DNA of 64,000 nt from Heterohyrax brucei (lineage: Eukaryota; Chordata; Mammalia; Hyracoidea; Procaviidae). The position numbers and the translations under genes are program-made. The notes below the pieces were generated by a model that was not told the origin of the DNA, made no database searches, and saw only the letters and a list, made by a program, of their open reading frames with translations. Position 1 is the first letter of the stretch. Every line of letters begins with the position of its first letter. Positions 30,598-41,130 of this stretch are shown piece after piece. Location of the stretch: assembly GCA_028571685.1 (NCBI GenBank), contig CM053164.1:40226501-40290500 (forward strand). Direction: 5' to 3'.

Positions 30598-32132
30598 ACT
30601 ATCTCTGTTAAAAAGATGAAATGAATCATTAGCTAGTAAAGAAATTCAAGTCAAAACTACAACGAGATACCATCTCATCCCAACAAGGTTGGCCGTGATT
30701 CAAAAAACACAAAACGACAAACGCTGGAGACGCTGTGGAGAAATTGGAACTCCCCTACACTGTTGGTGGGATTGCAACATGGTGCAGCCTCTTTGGAAAG
30801 CAATCTGGTGTTTCCTTAAAAAGTTGGATCTAGATATACCATTTGACCCAGTAATTCCACTGCTCAGAATATATCCTACAGAATCAAGGCCATTCACACC
30901 AAGTGATACATGTACATGAATGTTCATTGCAGCACAATTCACAACAGTGAAAAGATGGAATGAATCTAGATGCCCAGCAACAGAGGAATGGATAGGTAAA
31001 CTATGGTACATACACTCAAGGGAACACTATGCAATGATAAAGAACAACGATGATTTTACAAAACATCTAACACGTGGTTTCAATTGGAGAACATTATGTT
31101 GAGTGCAGGTAGTCAGTGACAAAAGGACAAATATTGTATCAGACTCCTACAATAAGAACTTTAAAACAGACTCTTGCATAGAAGAAAAGACTCTTTGATG
31201 GCTGCAAGGGTGGGGAGGGAGGCAGGGTGAGGGGGGAGGATAGTTGGATAGTTGATAGGAACTTGGTTGTGAAACCTGGGACAGCATAGATTAGAAAAAA
31301 GATCAATATTAACTGGACTTCAACATAACATGATTACTCCTCCCATCTTAGTTCAATACTACAAGGACAGAGTAGCTGAGCTGGGGGGCTGGGGAACATG
31401 GTTTCAGGGGAAATCGAGGACAACTGGCACAAGTAGCATTTTGCTAAGAGAGCTTTCTGCACCCCAAGTTGGTGAGTGTCATCTGGGGTCTTAAAAGCTG
31501 CCAAACTGTCATCTGAGGGTACAGCAAATGGTCCCAGCTCAGCAGGAACCTCCGGAGGATCACTGAGGACCAAAACGACACGCAGGAAAGAGAACCCAGA
31601 AGACAGAGAGACCCATGTGAGTGGGTGAGTACATCGACCTGTGTCCAGAACAACCAGACAGTGTCTAGCCACCACCACTGATAGCCATGGTGGAGCTCAC
31701 CAAGTTCAGTCTCACTGGCAACACAAGAATAAAAAGGGCCACGCCCTGAAATCTCCATTAAAAGACCGAAACTGATGGTCCACTGTCCTTGTAGTTCCCC
31801 TGGGAGCATGGCCCCTGGCCCTGATGCTGCCCCTGTCCATAAATCCTAATGGAGGTCAACTCTTGGACAGGAATGGATTGGACTTGGCAACACAGAGTGA
31901 CGATATCATGTGTGCACCTTATGGTTCTATGCAACTGTAGGGCATCGTCTTGCAGACCTCTTACTGGAGAGGAGGGGAGAGGAGATTGTTGGGAGAAGAC
32001 ATGTGTGGAGCAGAGAGGAAGAGTGTAGTGTCACCAGGCAGGGAGAGCAGTGGGAGCTGCATTAGGTGAGCATGCAAATTTATATGGGAATGTACATTTT
32101 CATTCAAACATAATAAAAAATAAAAAATAAAA
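30598..32132 (+). mobile_element. L1 3' end, 5'-truncated, relatively young
   Basis: The first 490 bases encode the last part of ORF2p in a largely open frame: RRCGEIGTPLHCWWDCNMVQ (the C-terminal cysteine-rich segment), IPFDPVIPLLRIYP, and WNESRCPATEEWIGKLWY. The stop is near 31102. A 3'UTR of about 1 kb follows, with a G-rich tract at 31205-31250, and the element ends in an A-rich tail (ATAATAAAAAATAAAAAATA) near 32110-32132. The 5' part, including the catalytic RT and endonuclease, is absent, so it cannot move on its own. Confidence 0.9.
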
Positions 32133-32190
32133 AAAGATGAAATGAGCACAAAGTCCCATACATCTCCCACAGTAAAATAATAATAATAAA

Positions 32191-32290
32191 CCAAACCCAT
32201 TACTGCTCCTTGAATACTCTGCGGTCAGCTCTACTGTGGCCCCTAGGATCGCCATGAGTCGGATCTGACTCGACAGCACTTGTCTTTGGC
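32191..32290 (-). repeat. AfroSINE 5' half fragment
   Basis: CTACTGTGGCCCCTAGGATC and CCATGAGTCGGATCTGACTC with GACAGCACTTG is the left half of a minus-strand element. A CCAAACCCATTACTG scrap at its left belongs to another SINE end. Confidence 0.75.
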
Positions 32291-32380
32291 CATTACTGCT
32301 GAGTCAGTTCTGACTAACAGTAACCCTACAGGACAGACAAATCCATTCACCTGCCAGGCTCATTCTATACCCACTGTTGT
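32291..32380 (+). repeat. AfroSINE 5' half fragment
   Basis: CCATTACTGCTGAGTCAGTT and AACAGTAACCCTACAGGACA form a plus-strand fragment placed tail to tail with the previous one. Confidence 0.7.
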
Positions 32381-32792
32381 TTACAGCTCTGCCTTCATGA
32401 ACTAGGAAAAGCCCACAGTGCACAAAATGACACTGAATAGCCCCAACTCATGGGAGAAATGTTTCCCTCGCCAGGAGAAACTGCTCATCAGGTACTGATC
32501 TGTCTTTAACACTTGTTCCAAGTATTACAAAGTGTTGTTATTTGTTCTTTCTAACAAAAAGAAAGACAACAGGCTCAAAACCCACATGGCACCAGTGTTT
32601 GTTTAGATGGAACTTGAAGACAGTCTTGCATTTTCTTTCTATTTTTAGAGTAACCTATTTATGGCAAGTGAATGGGTTTTTCAGCTCAGGCTAAGGATTG
32701 AATAGATTCATGTGAGTAAAACTAAACAGGCAGATTTTTAAATATTGGGTAAACAATTATACAGGAGGTACTTAAAAAGAGAAAAAAAAGCC
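32381..32792. other. No gene recognised
   Basis: AT-rich intergenic sequence without a repeat that I can name. Confidence 0.45.
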
Positions 32793-33000
32793 AAACAGCC
32801 AACAAGCTGCGGTGGCATCAACTGGAACTCATGGGAGTCCCCTATGTCTCCAGGTAGAACTGTGCCCTATGGAGATTTGAATGGCTGATTTGTAAGCAGC
32901 AGATCGCCAGGAGTTTCTTCCAGGCCCCCCTGATGGACTCAAACTGCCAGTCTTTGGTGAGCAGCCAAACACTTAACTGCCTGTGTGACGCAGCGTGTCT
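32793..33000 (+). repeat. AfroSINE, long-body variant, diverged
   Basis: GCCAAACAGCCAACAAGCTG, GTAGAACTGTGCCCTATGGA, then GATGGACTCAAACTGCCAGT and AGCAGCCAAACACTTAACTG. Confidence 0.8.
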
Positions 33001-33056
33001 ATAAAAACCAGGGAAATCCGTGGCTGTCTCAGAGCAACTCCACGGGAAGCACATAA

Positions 33057-33200
33057 ACAACCAAACCGGTGGCCATCAAGTCAATTCCAACTCATAGTGA
33101 CCATAAAGCCCCACAGGGTTTCCAAGGAGAGACTGGTGGAACTGAACCGGCAGCATTTGGTTGCTCAGCACTGTGTCACCGCACAGTCACGGCACCTGAA
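33057..33200 (+). repeat. AfroSINE
   Basis: CAACCAAACCGGTGGCCATC, CAATTCCAACTCATAGTGAC and GGGTTTCCAAGGAGAGACTG in consensus order. Confidence 0.9.
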
Positions 33201-33517
33201 TGACAGAGCCTTGGGAGCTCTGACCTAGTTCACTTGCTCACTCGCTCGCCCGCTCACTCACCCCGTCACTCACACAAGGATACAGACATTCACCTGTCGC
33301 TTCGGTAGTTCTGTCCTAAATGCCTCACCCTCAGCCAGACTCAGGTAACACAGTCTATGGTGGTGTCTTTGCTCAGGCCAAACCGCCTGAACGACCACCT
33401 GTGGAGATTTCTTGTTTCACCCAGATGCCCAGGCCCTACCGCAGACTAAGTGAAGTCTGCGTCTCCAGGTGGTGGCTTTGGAGTCGGCATGTTTTCAAAG
33501 CTGGGGCAGGAGTGAAA

Positions 33518-33665
33518 ACAGCCAAAGGCACTGCTGTCAGCTCGATTCGGAGTGATTCTAAGGTCAGGCTAGAACCGCTCCACAGTTTCCAAAGGGCACC
33601 TGGAGGATCTGAACTGCCAACCTTCTGGTTAGCAGGTGGAGCCCTTAACCACTAGGCCACCAGGG
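33518..33665 (+). repeat. AfroSINE
   Basis: CAGCCAAAGGCACTGCTGTC at the left to CTTAACCACTAGGCCACCAG at the right. The 3' half is well preserved. Confidence 0.9.
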
Positions 33666-34059
33666 TGGGTGGGGGCAAGGGCAGGAAGGTCCCTACTGAG
33701 CAGACTGGGCTAAGAACCATGTTCCAGGTACTCAGCTGTGCCACCTTCCACAGTGCCACAGGGAGCTGGGTCCCTGGTGTCAGGAGAGCATTCTGGAATA
33801 ACTGGAGCCAAGCTTTAAGCATTTCCCTAAAACAAGGTACCTGCCAAGGCATGCCCTGTGTTGATCAGAAACAAGTTCCTTTTTTTTAACAGCATCTACT
33901 CTACTGGAATATGTCCCAGAAAAATTCACTTCTGGGAGAGACCAAAATACTACCGGAAAATGACACCAACTTGCCCACTACCCACGTCTTGCTCTGAATC
34001 TACACAGAAGCCCAACAAATACTGATCCAAGATCCTCCCATGAAAATCACGTGGCAGGA
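33666..34059. other. No gene recognised
   Basis: Intergenic sequence with only short frames on either strand. Confidence 0.45.
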
Positions 34060-34265
34060 CACTGGCTTGGGATCCAACACCCCAGGTTCCAATCCCGCTC
34101 CACAGCATCATAGCTATGTGACTTAAGGCAAGTCACTTTGCTTCGCTGTGCCTCAGCTTCCTCATCTATCAAATGTGCACAGTAGTAATAATACTTGCCT
34201 GGTGCGGCTCCAGGGAAGATGAAAGGACTTCAAACCACATAAAGTGCTGAAAAGTGTACCCAGTT
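34060..34265 (+). repeat. MIR SINE
   Basis: GGTTCCAATCCCGCTCC, TAGCTATGTGACTTAAGGCA, GCCTCAGCTTCCTCATCTAT, AGTAGTAATAATACTTGCCT and CATAAAGTGCTGAAAAGTG follow the MIR consensus over nearly its full length. Confidence 0.85.
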
Positions 34266-34769
34266 TGTGGTGTATGGGCAATGAATTAACGACTCGACTC
34301 GACGGCACTTGGCTTGGCATTAACGACTACCGTGGTGGTCGCTATTCTATGTCCCCTGAAGGTGTTCACATCCTAATCCCCATAAACTGAGCATTATGTC
34401 CCATTGCATAGCCAAAGAAATTGAAGGCTACCAGCAGAGTGAAGGTTGCTAATCAGCTGATTTTGAGGCGGGGAAATTTTCCTGAATTACTCAGGCAGGC
34501 CCACTGTAGTCACTAGAACCCAAAACCAAACCAACTGCCATCGAGGCCCTTAAATGGGGAAGAGGGAGGCACAGGAGTCGGAGAAGGAGATGGGTCCACA
34601 GAAACAGGGAGGCAGGCACTGAAGGAAGGAGACCACAAGGGAAGGAATGTAGGGAGCCTCTGAAAGCTGGAAAAGCACAAGAAGCAATTTTCCCCTAGAA
34701 CTTTCAGACAGAATCAGCCCCACCGTCACCTTGGTTAATTTTATACTTCTGTTTCAGAACTGTAGGACG

Positions 34770-35757
34770 ATCAGTTGATGTTGTTTGGAGTCACTAGAAT
34801 ACAACCTGCATCATGCAGATGACACAACCTTCTTAGTGGAAGTGAAGAGGATCGGAAACACCAATGAAGGTCCAAGACCACAGCCTTCAGTACAGATTGC
34901 ACCTCCACACATCAAGAACACAAAAAGCCTCACAGCTGGACCAGTAATCAACCTTGGGATAAATGGAGAAAAGACTGAGGTCGTCGAGGATTTCATCTGA
35001 CTTGTTTCCACAATCTATGCCTCTGGAAGCAGTAATGAAGAAATCGAAATACGCATTGCAGTGGGAAAATGCGCTGCACGGACCTCTTGAAAGTGTTGAA
35101 GAGACGGATGTGAACTTGAAGATTAAGATCTGCTTGACCCACCATAACAAACCAAACCCACTGCCACTGAGTCGATTCTGACTCATACTAACCCTACAGG
35201 ACAGAGTAGAACCTCTCCATAGAGTTTCCAACGAGCACCTGGCAGATCTGAACTGCCAACCCTTTTACATGGCACAGGTAGCACTTAACCACTACATGAC
35301 CAGAGTTTCCGTGCCTGACCTGAACCATGGCATTTTCAATCATATCATGTGAAAGCTGGACAGTGAACAAAGACAACAGAAGAACTGATGCCTCTGAATC
35401 GTGGTGCCGGAGAGGAGTACTGAATGTGCCATGGACCGCAAACACACAGATCTGCTCTGGAAGAAGCACAGCCAGAGTGCTCCTAGGAAGCAAAGATGGG
35501 GAGATTGTTTCTGACACATTTTGGACATGTTGTCGGGAGAGATCAGTCCCCAGAGAAGGACATCACGGTAAAGTAGTGTGTCCGCAAAGAAGAGGAAGCC
35601 CCTCAACAAGACGGATTGACACAGCGGCCGCAGCAGTGGGCTCAAGCCTAACCAGGGTTGTGAGGACGGCGCAGGCCCACACAGTGTGGCATTCTATTGT
35701 ACACAGGGTCACTGTGAGTTGCAACCAACTTGGTGGCACCCGACAACAGCAACAACA
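34770..35757 (+). mobile_element. RTE/BovB-like LINE 3' part, interrupted by a SINE
   Basis: The translation of the left part reads a reverse transcriptase remnant with HADDTTFLVEVKR, the catalytic-loop block of RTE elements. The right part (from about 35327) reads SCESWTVNKDNRRTDASESW and VLNVPWTANTQI, which match the CESWT and WCWRR/VPWT thumb region of BovB-type elements. The 3' end, GGGTCACTGTGAGTTGCAAC then GGTGGCACCCGACAACAGCA, resembles the terminal part of the AfroSINEs around it. Stops and frameshifts break it. An AfroSINE is nested at 35147-35310. Confidence 0.8.
35147..35310 (+). repeat. AfroSINE nested in the RTE/BovB-like LINE
   Basis: AAACCAAACCCACTGCCACT to CTTAACCACTACATGACCAG, a complete element close to consensus. 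It splits the LINE coding remnant. Confidence 0.92.
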
Positions 35758-35759
35758 GA

Positions 35760-35928
35760 GTACCTGGGTGCTACGGACAAGCCCTGGGCTACGAACCAAA
35801 AGGCTGGTGGTACAACACCACCCAGAGGAACCTCGAAGAGGTGACAGCCATGAAACCACGGAGCACAGCACTACAGCAAATGTAGGGTCACCACGGGTCG
35901 GAGTTGACTTGAAGGCAATCAGTTGAGC
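35760..35928 (-). repeat. AfroSINE
   Basis: TACCTGGGTGCTACGGACAA to GGGTCGGAGTTGACTTGAAG. It abuts the 3' end of the RTE/BovB-like element. Confidence 0.85.
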
Positions 35929-36354
35929 TTTTTTTCAGTTTGAATTCACTGATTGACGGTAACGCTTTTTTGTAGCAGCCCTCAGAAACTCACAGGCCTC
36001 TCCATGCCCTGCAAAAAAGAAACAGGGGCCTTGAGGTACAGAGGAGACCCACATGGAGAATGTGTGGGGCCATGGCGCTTTGGGTACCCGTGGTTTGGTT
36101 TCTTTAGTATCCAGTGCCACTATGAGTAAATAATAAAGGCTATGACATCACACACGCAAGGTGGAGAAATGAAACTCTGAGGCCAGAGATCCATCCAGTG
36201 CCCTGGAGGCCTCCACACCCCCAACTCCAAGTTCTCCCCTTTCTGGACTCTAGCGCCATCCCCCATCATCCTTGCCACCTCCCTGTGACCCAGAGGGCAT
36301 GCAGACCACTCACAGACCCAACCAGTCAGTTCTATACTGTGAAATAGTCTCAAT
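35929..36354. other. No gene recognised
   Basis: Intergenic sequence with a T-rich start and no recognisable gene or repeat. It ends at the abrupt left edge of the L1 fragment. Confidence 0.45.
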
Positions 36355-36375
36355 AGTACTGGAGATAACTCTTCC

Positions 36376-37818
36376 CTAGAAGCTTGGTAGAGTTCTGCAG
36401 TGAAGCCATCTGGGCCTGGCCTTTTTTGGTTGGCAGTTTTTTGATGACCTTATCAATCTCTTCCTCCTTGTCATGGGTTTATTAAGTTGTTCTGCTTCAC
36501 ATTGTGACAATTTGGGTAGGTGACATGAATCAAGGAATTTGTCCATTTCCTCTAGGTTTTCAAATTTGTTAGAGTACAGTCTTCCATAGTATTCTGTTAT
36601 GATATTTTTGATTTCTGTTGGATCTGTTGTGACAACCCCCCTCTCATTTCTAATTTGGGTTATTTGTTTCCTTTCCTGTTTTTCTTTAGTAAGTTTAGCC
36701 AGTGGTTTGTTGATTTTGCTGATCTTTTCAAAAAGCCAGTTTTTGGTCTTTTCAATTGTTTTTCTATTCTCTAATTCATTTAGTTCTGCTCTAATCTTTA
36801 TGATGTGTTCTCTTCTGGTGTCTGAGGGGTTCCTCTGTTGTTCTCTCTCTACTTGTTCAAGCTGTAGGGTAGTTCCTTGATTCGATTTCTTCCTTCCTTC
36901 CAGATGTGTGCATTTATGGAGATAAAAAGACCTCTTAGTACTGCTTTGGCTGTATCCCATAGGTTCTCGTAGGAAGTGATTTCATTCTCATTGGGATTGG
37001 TCAATTTCTTTATTTCATCCTTGATGTCTTCTATAACCCATGGTTTTTTGAGCAAGATGTTGTTCATTTTCCAAGAGTTCCACTTTCTATCTGTGTTTTT
37101 TCTGCTATTGATTTTGACCTTGATGGCTTTGTGATCTGAGAAGATGCTTTGCAGTAATTCAATGGTATGGATTTTGTTGAGAATTGCATTATGGCCTAAC
37201 ACATGGTCAGTTCTGGAGAATGCTCCATGGGCACTGGAGAAGAAGGTGTAGTTGTCCGCTGCTGGATATGGGTAGAAAGTTCTGTAAATATCAATGAGGT
37301 TTAGCTGGTTAATTGTGGCAATAAGGTGTTCTGTATCTTTATTGAGCCTTTCTCTAGATGATCTATCCCGTATTGAGCATGCGGTATTGAAGTCTCCCAC
37401 TATTATTGTGGAGTCAACTCTTTTTTGAATGTAGTCAGTGTTTCTTTTATGTATTTAGGTGCTCTAATATTAGGTGCATAAATATTTAATACAGTTAAGT
37501 CTTGCTTGTGTACTGATCCTTTCAGCAATAGTGTCCATCTTTGTCCGTGATGGTGGATTTTACATTAAAAGTGATTTTGTCTGACATTAGAATCGCCACC
37601 CCTGCTCTTCTTTGTTCATTGTTAGCTTGATATATAGTCTTCCATCCTTTAATTTTCAGTTTGTTCCCATCTTTAAGTCTCAAGTGAGTTTCTTGAAGAC
37701 AACACATGGATGGGTCATGTCTTTTGATCCAAGATGTCACTCGGTGTCTCCCTACTGGAGCATTCAGACCATTCACATTCAATGTAATTACTGATAGGTA
37801 TGTGTTCAGTGCTGCCAT
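36376..37818 (-). pseudogene. L1 ORF2p remnant: endonuclease and start of RT
   Basis: ORF2p supplies the endonuclease and reverse transcriptase for L1 retrotransposition. Its N-terminus begins MAALNTYLSVITLNVNGLN and contains CLQETHLRL (the catalytic glutamate) and RAGVAILMSDK. After a frame break, MGDFNTACS, YTFFSSAHGAFSRTDHVLGH and FSDHKAIKV complete the endonuclease, with the SDH active-site triplet. A third frame carries [20 protein letters not shown] and [20 protein letters not shown], then a shifted form of the PGPDGF block. It ends there, so the RT catalytic FADD region is missing. At least two frame breaks make it a pseudogene. Confidence 0.85.
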
Positions 37819-38285
37819 TGTGATATGTTTATTTTTATGTTGATGTTTTCTCTGTTGTTCTTATTAGTCTGTTCTGGGACATTCTTTCTGGTGAGTTGAT
37901 TTTCACCTTTTCCAGAGCTGCTTTTGTACTTGTTGAGACTCCTGTGTTACATTTCTTGATATGGTATGTTGCATCTTCGTTGTGCTTTACAGCTGCCCCT
38001 GTGATCCCCCTTAATAAACTGTGTATCAACCCAATTTTAATTACTACCAGTCTTCTCGACTTCCTCTCCATCTGGAAGGAGTATAATCACTGTAGTACAT
38101 CCCTCTTTTTAATATGATGACACCATAGTTTTCATGATAACGACTGGATTGTTTCTTTCAGTATTAAAGTTCTGATTGAGTTTGGAGCCTTCCCTAACTG
38201 AGTAGAATCCTGGATGCTGTGTCATTCTAAAATATAAAGTTAGTGGTTTTGTTCTTCTAAGCCAAAGCCAAGAATTCTTTCAGTA

Positions 38286-39190
38286 TTACTTGCGGTTTTG
38301 GTTTGGTTTTACAAAGTCTTTGAGTTGCTGTTTATCTGGGAATGTCTTAACTTCATTTTCATATTTGAAAGATAGTTTTGCAGGATATATAATTCTTGGT
38401 TGGAAGTTTTTCTCCTTCAAGGCTTTGAATGTGTCATGCCACTGTTTCCGTGCCAGTATGGTTTCTGCTGAAACATCTGACAAAAGCCTACAGGGTTTCC
38501 CTCTGAATGTTAGCTTTGCTTTGAGTCTTGCTGCCTTTAAGAGTTGCTGCTTATGTTTCATTTTGTTAAGCTTGATTATAATATGTCTTGGAGTCTTTCT
38601 TTTGAGATCTATATTGGGTGGTGTATGATATGCATCTGGGATGTCTATATTCTCTTCATGATTTCTGGGAAGTTTTCTGTCAGCAGCTCAGCAACGATAC
38701 TCTCTGTGTTCTCAGGTGTCTCATCCTGTTCAGGGACTCCAATTAACCAAAGGTTGTTCCTCTTAATAGAGTCCCACATGCTACTTAATGCTTCTTCATT
38801 TTTCTTGTTTCTTTTTTCTAGTTTCTGCTCATAGACGCTGGCATCAGTAGCTCTGTCTTCCAAGTCAGAAATTCTTTCTTCAATTTGTTCCATTTTGTTT
38901 TCTTGACTTTGAATGGAAGTTTCTGTGTCTTTGATTTTGTTCTTGATCTGTTAGATTTCAGAGTACTGATGTTCCATCAGATTGAGCAGCTTGCTTAACT
39001 TTTCATTTTGTTGTGCTGCATTTTGTAGAAAGTCAAGAAGGGCACTGTATATAATCCTTTTGTATTCACCTTCGGATGATTTCAGAAAAGTTTCTTCATC
39101 TGGAAAACTCCTCGGTTGTTTTGTTTGGGAGACTGCCGAAGTCATGGGAGACTTGTTTGCCACAAGCATTTGTTGCTTTCTGGGTTTCAC
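38286..39190 (-). pseudogene. L1 ORF1p remnant
   Basis: ORF1p is the RNA-binding chaperone of L1. The frame starts MKPRKQQMLVANKS at 39190 and is interrupted by a stop near 38951. It resumes in the same frame with a coiled-coil-like stretch (MEQIEERISDLEDRATDASV) and NNLWLIGVPEQDE, the RRM block. After a frameshift near 38640 it reads KHKQQLLKAARLKAKLTFRG, KQWHDTFKALKEKNFQPRII and FKYENEVKTFPDKQQLKDFV, the C-terminal domain. It is about 300 codons, the usual length, with one stop and one frameshift. Confidence 0.85.
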
Positions 39191-39399
39191 GTGAGTAAGT
39201 AGAGGGTGAGAGAGATACTGTGAGGATGGACTGCAGATGTTTCTCTAGGCTGTCTTAAAATGTAATACAAAAGGTGTCTGACCACTTCCCAATTTGGTCA
39301 GGTTTTCAGGTGTAGCGGTCCCTCTTCCCAGCTGGTAAAGTAAGCACTTCTATATCCAATCCCAGATGATACAAACTAGTTCAAAATACAGCAATGCGA

Positions 39400-39830
39400 C
39401 TGCCCTGTTGGCCTCTGCTGACAGGTCCCAGCCTCAGGTGACACTGTGTAAACTACTGCTTTTCTGGTAGAAAAGTGCTCTCCAGTGGGCAGGCTCTGGC
39501 TCCCAGGCTATCAATTAGGTCCATCTGCAGCCACCATATCTAAGATGATACCCTCCATATGGTCACGGATAGAAGGGCTAAAGGTGCCAAGATGTAGTGA
39601 GTCCTCAGCTTGTGTTGCTGGGCCACCGCCGTAGGTGACATTGTGTAAACTATTGCTTTTCTGTCAGAGAAGCGCTGTCCTGTTTGCAGGTGCTGGCTCC
39701 CAGGCTAAGAATTAGGTCCCACTAAAATCTCCATATCCAACATGGTGTCCCCCACATAGGCGCCCCTGAATCCATAGAAACCACACTGTGGCAGAAATAT
39801 AAAGACAGGCCCAAAGTGGCTAGGTGTACA
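39400..39830 (-). repeat. Tandem repeat in the L1 5'UTR, period about 197 bp
   Basis: The stretch GTGTAAACTACTGCTTTTCT with TGGCTCCCAGGCT at 39446-39510 recurs at about 39643-39706 as GTGTAAACTATTGCTTTTCT with TGGCTCCCAGGCT. In both units an ATTAGGTCC and a CCATAT(C)-type block follow. Confidence 0.75.
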
Positions 39831-40195
39831 GAGTCCTCTGCCTCGTTCTCAAAATATGGCAATTTCACCTGTCTGTTCCACTAGCAATGTGTCTGAGACT
39901 AGCTGCTAGGCAAGATGCATCTCTGCCCACCAGCCAAGACAGAGAAAAAAAAAGTCAAAATGGTACCTTACCTTCAGTCCATGAGAGCCAGGGCTAGCCA
40001 GGAGCGGGAGTCAGCAAAAGAGTGGAGGTTTTCAGTTCAAGTGTATGAAGTCCAAATTAACAGCTCTGTGCCTTGCTCTGGGGCTTACTAGGTGACCACA
40101 AGGCTCTGTTTGATTATCAATTCAGGTCTTGGTTTCCAGAGGGGTACAAGGAGACATGTGCTTTGTCTGCCATCTTGACTCTGCCACCCCCTCCA

Positions 40196-40829
40196 GATCT
40201 TAACTTAGCCTCCGTGTCCTTGGGTAGTCCTCTTACTCCACCTCATTGATTCCTTCACATTCACAAGTTACAAAGTGAAAGAGTTCAAATCTCTTTGTGG
40301 CAGGCAAAGACCTTGACAGGCAGCTGAGCCCTGGATCTGCAAAATGGGATCATAGGCACCCTTCTCACTACATAGGGATTAGTGGCAAGGCTTACAAAGG
40401 TGACATCCCTGAGAGATGGGATGGCCTCGGATCATCCCAGGGTAGGCAGGAAATGGGGGCTAGGGAAAGCTTGTGAATTGAAGTGAACACTGGTCATTCT
40501 AATATTTAGGTCACCTCCCCTGAGTTGGCTTGAGGACAGGGTCTTTGAATAAAGTGGCTTGCTAAATAGAACACTGACCAACACCAGAAATGGCAACCAG
40601 CACCCTCATGCCTAGCTCTCCCCATCCCCTGGTTTCTTACCTGGAACATTCTAGTAGCGCCCTCACCGAGCTCCCAGCCTCCCTCTTGTGCCCTCTCCCA
40701 TTCAATCTCCCAGGAACAGCCAAAGCAAGCTTCTCTAGACACACATCAGACCTCATCCTTCACCCACAGAGAACCTTCCACCCACAGCACCTCCCTGTCT
40801 CTCAGCGTGGCTGGCTTGATCTCAGCTAA
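40196..40829. other. No gene recognised
   Basis: Single-copy-looking intergenic sequence. Short frames on both strands (for example 40506-40742) have no family signature. Confidence 0.45.
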
Positions 40830-41130
40830 CATTCTGGCCAACATCCCTAAACCCTCCTTCTGCCCCCAGGCCTTTGAACAAACCATTCTGTTGCCCCTAA
40901 CAGCATCTTCTTCCCACTGACAAACTCTGCAGGAAGCCCATAAACCCCATCCGTACCCACACGAAAAGGCATTAGCCCCTGCTCCACCATCTTCTCTCCT
41001 GTAGGATTGCCCATTTTCACCAAGCCGTCACCCTGAAGGCTTTATACCCTTAAGCGTGTGTCCGCTAGCCTGATCTCTAAGCTCTAAGGCCCAGCAGGAT
41101 CTTGAAAAATTTCGTGAATGAATCAGTCAA
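40830..41130 (+). repeat. L2-type LINE 3' region
   Basis: CCCCCAGGCCTTTGAACAAA, TGCAGGAAGCCCATAA and the terminal TCGTGAATGAATCAGTCAAT follow the L2 3' order. It is weakly preserved. Confidence 0.55.

Larger units (their letters stand above)
36355..40195 (-). mobile_element. L1 5' half, young-looking, lacking its 3' end
   Basis: Read on the minus strand, it starts at GGGGTGGCAGAGTCAAGATG (about 40195, a typical L1 5' end). It has a 1-kb 5'UTR with an internal tandem repeat, ORF1 (39190-38286), a short spacer, and ORF2 from 37818. It stops abruptly at about 36355, inside the first part of the reverse transcriptase domain. No A-rich tail is seen at that edge. Loss of the 3' end with a preserved 5' end is the reverse of normal L1 truncation, so a later deletion or rearrangement is likely. 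Confidence 0.88.

Noticed and set aside
35327..35926. 199-codon plus-strand ORF
   Set aside because: The start reads an RTE/BovB remnant (CESWTVNK) and the end reads through an AfroSINE. It is a transposon fragment, not a host gene.
30598..40195. The L1 3' end (+) and L1 5' half (-) as one insertion split by twin-priming inversion
   Set aside because: About 4.2 kb of unrelated sequence, including RTE, MIR and SINEs, lies between them, and the RT portion is missing from both. Two separate elements are more likely.
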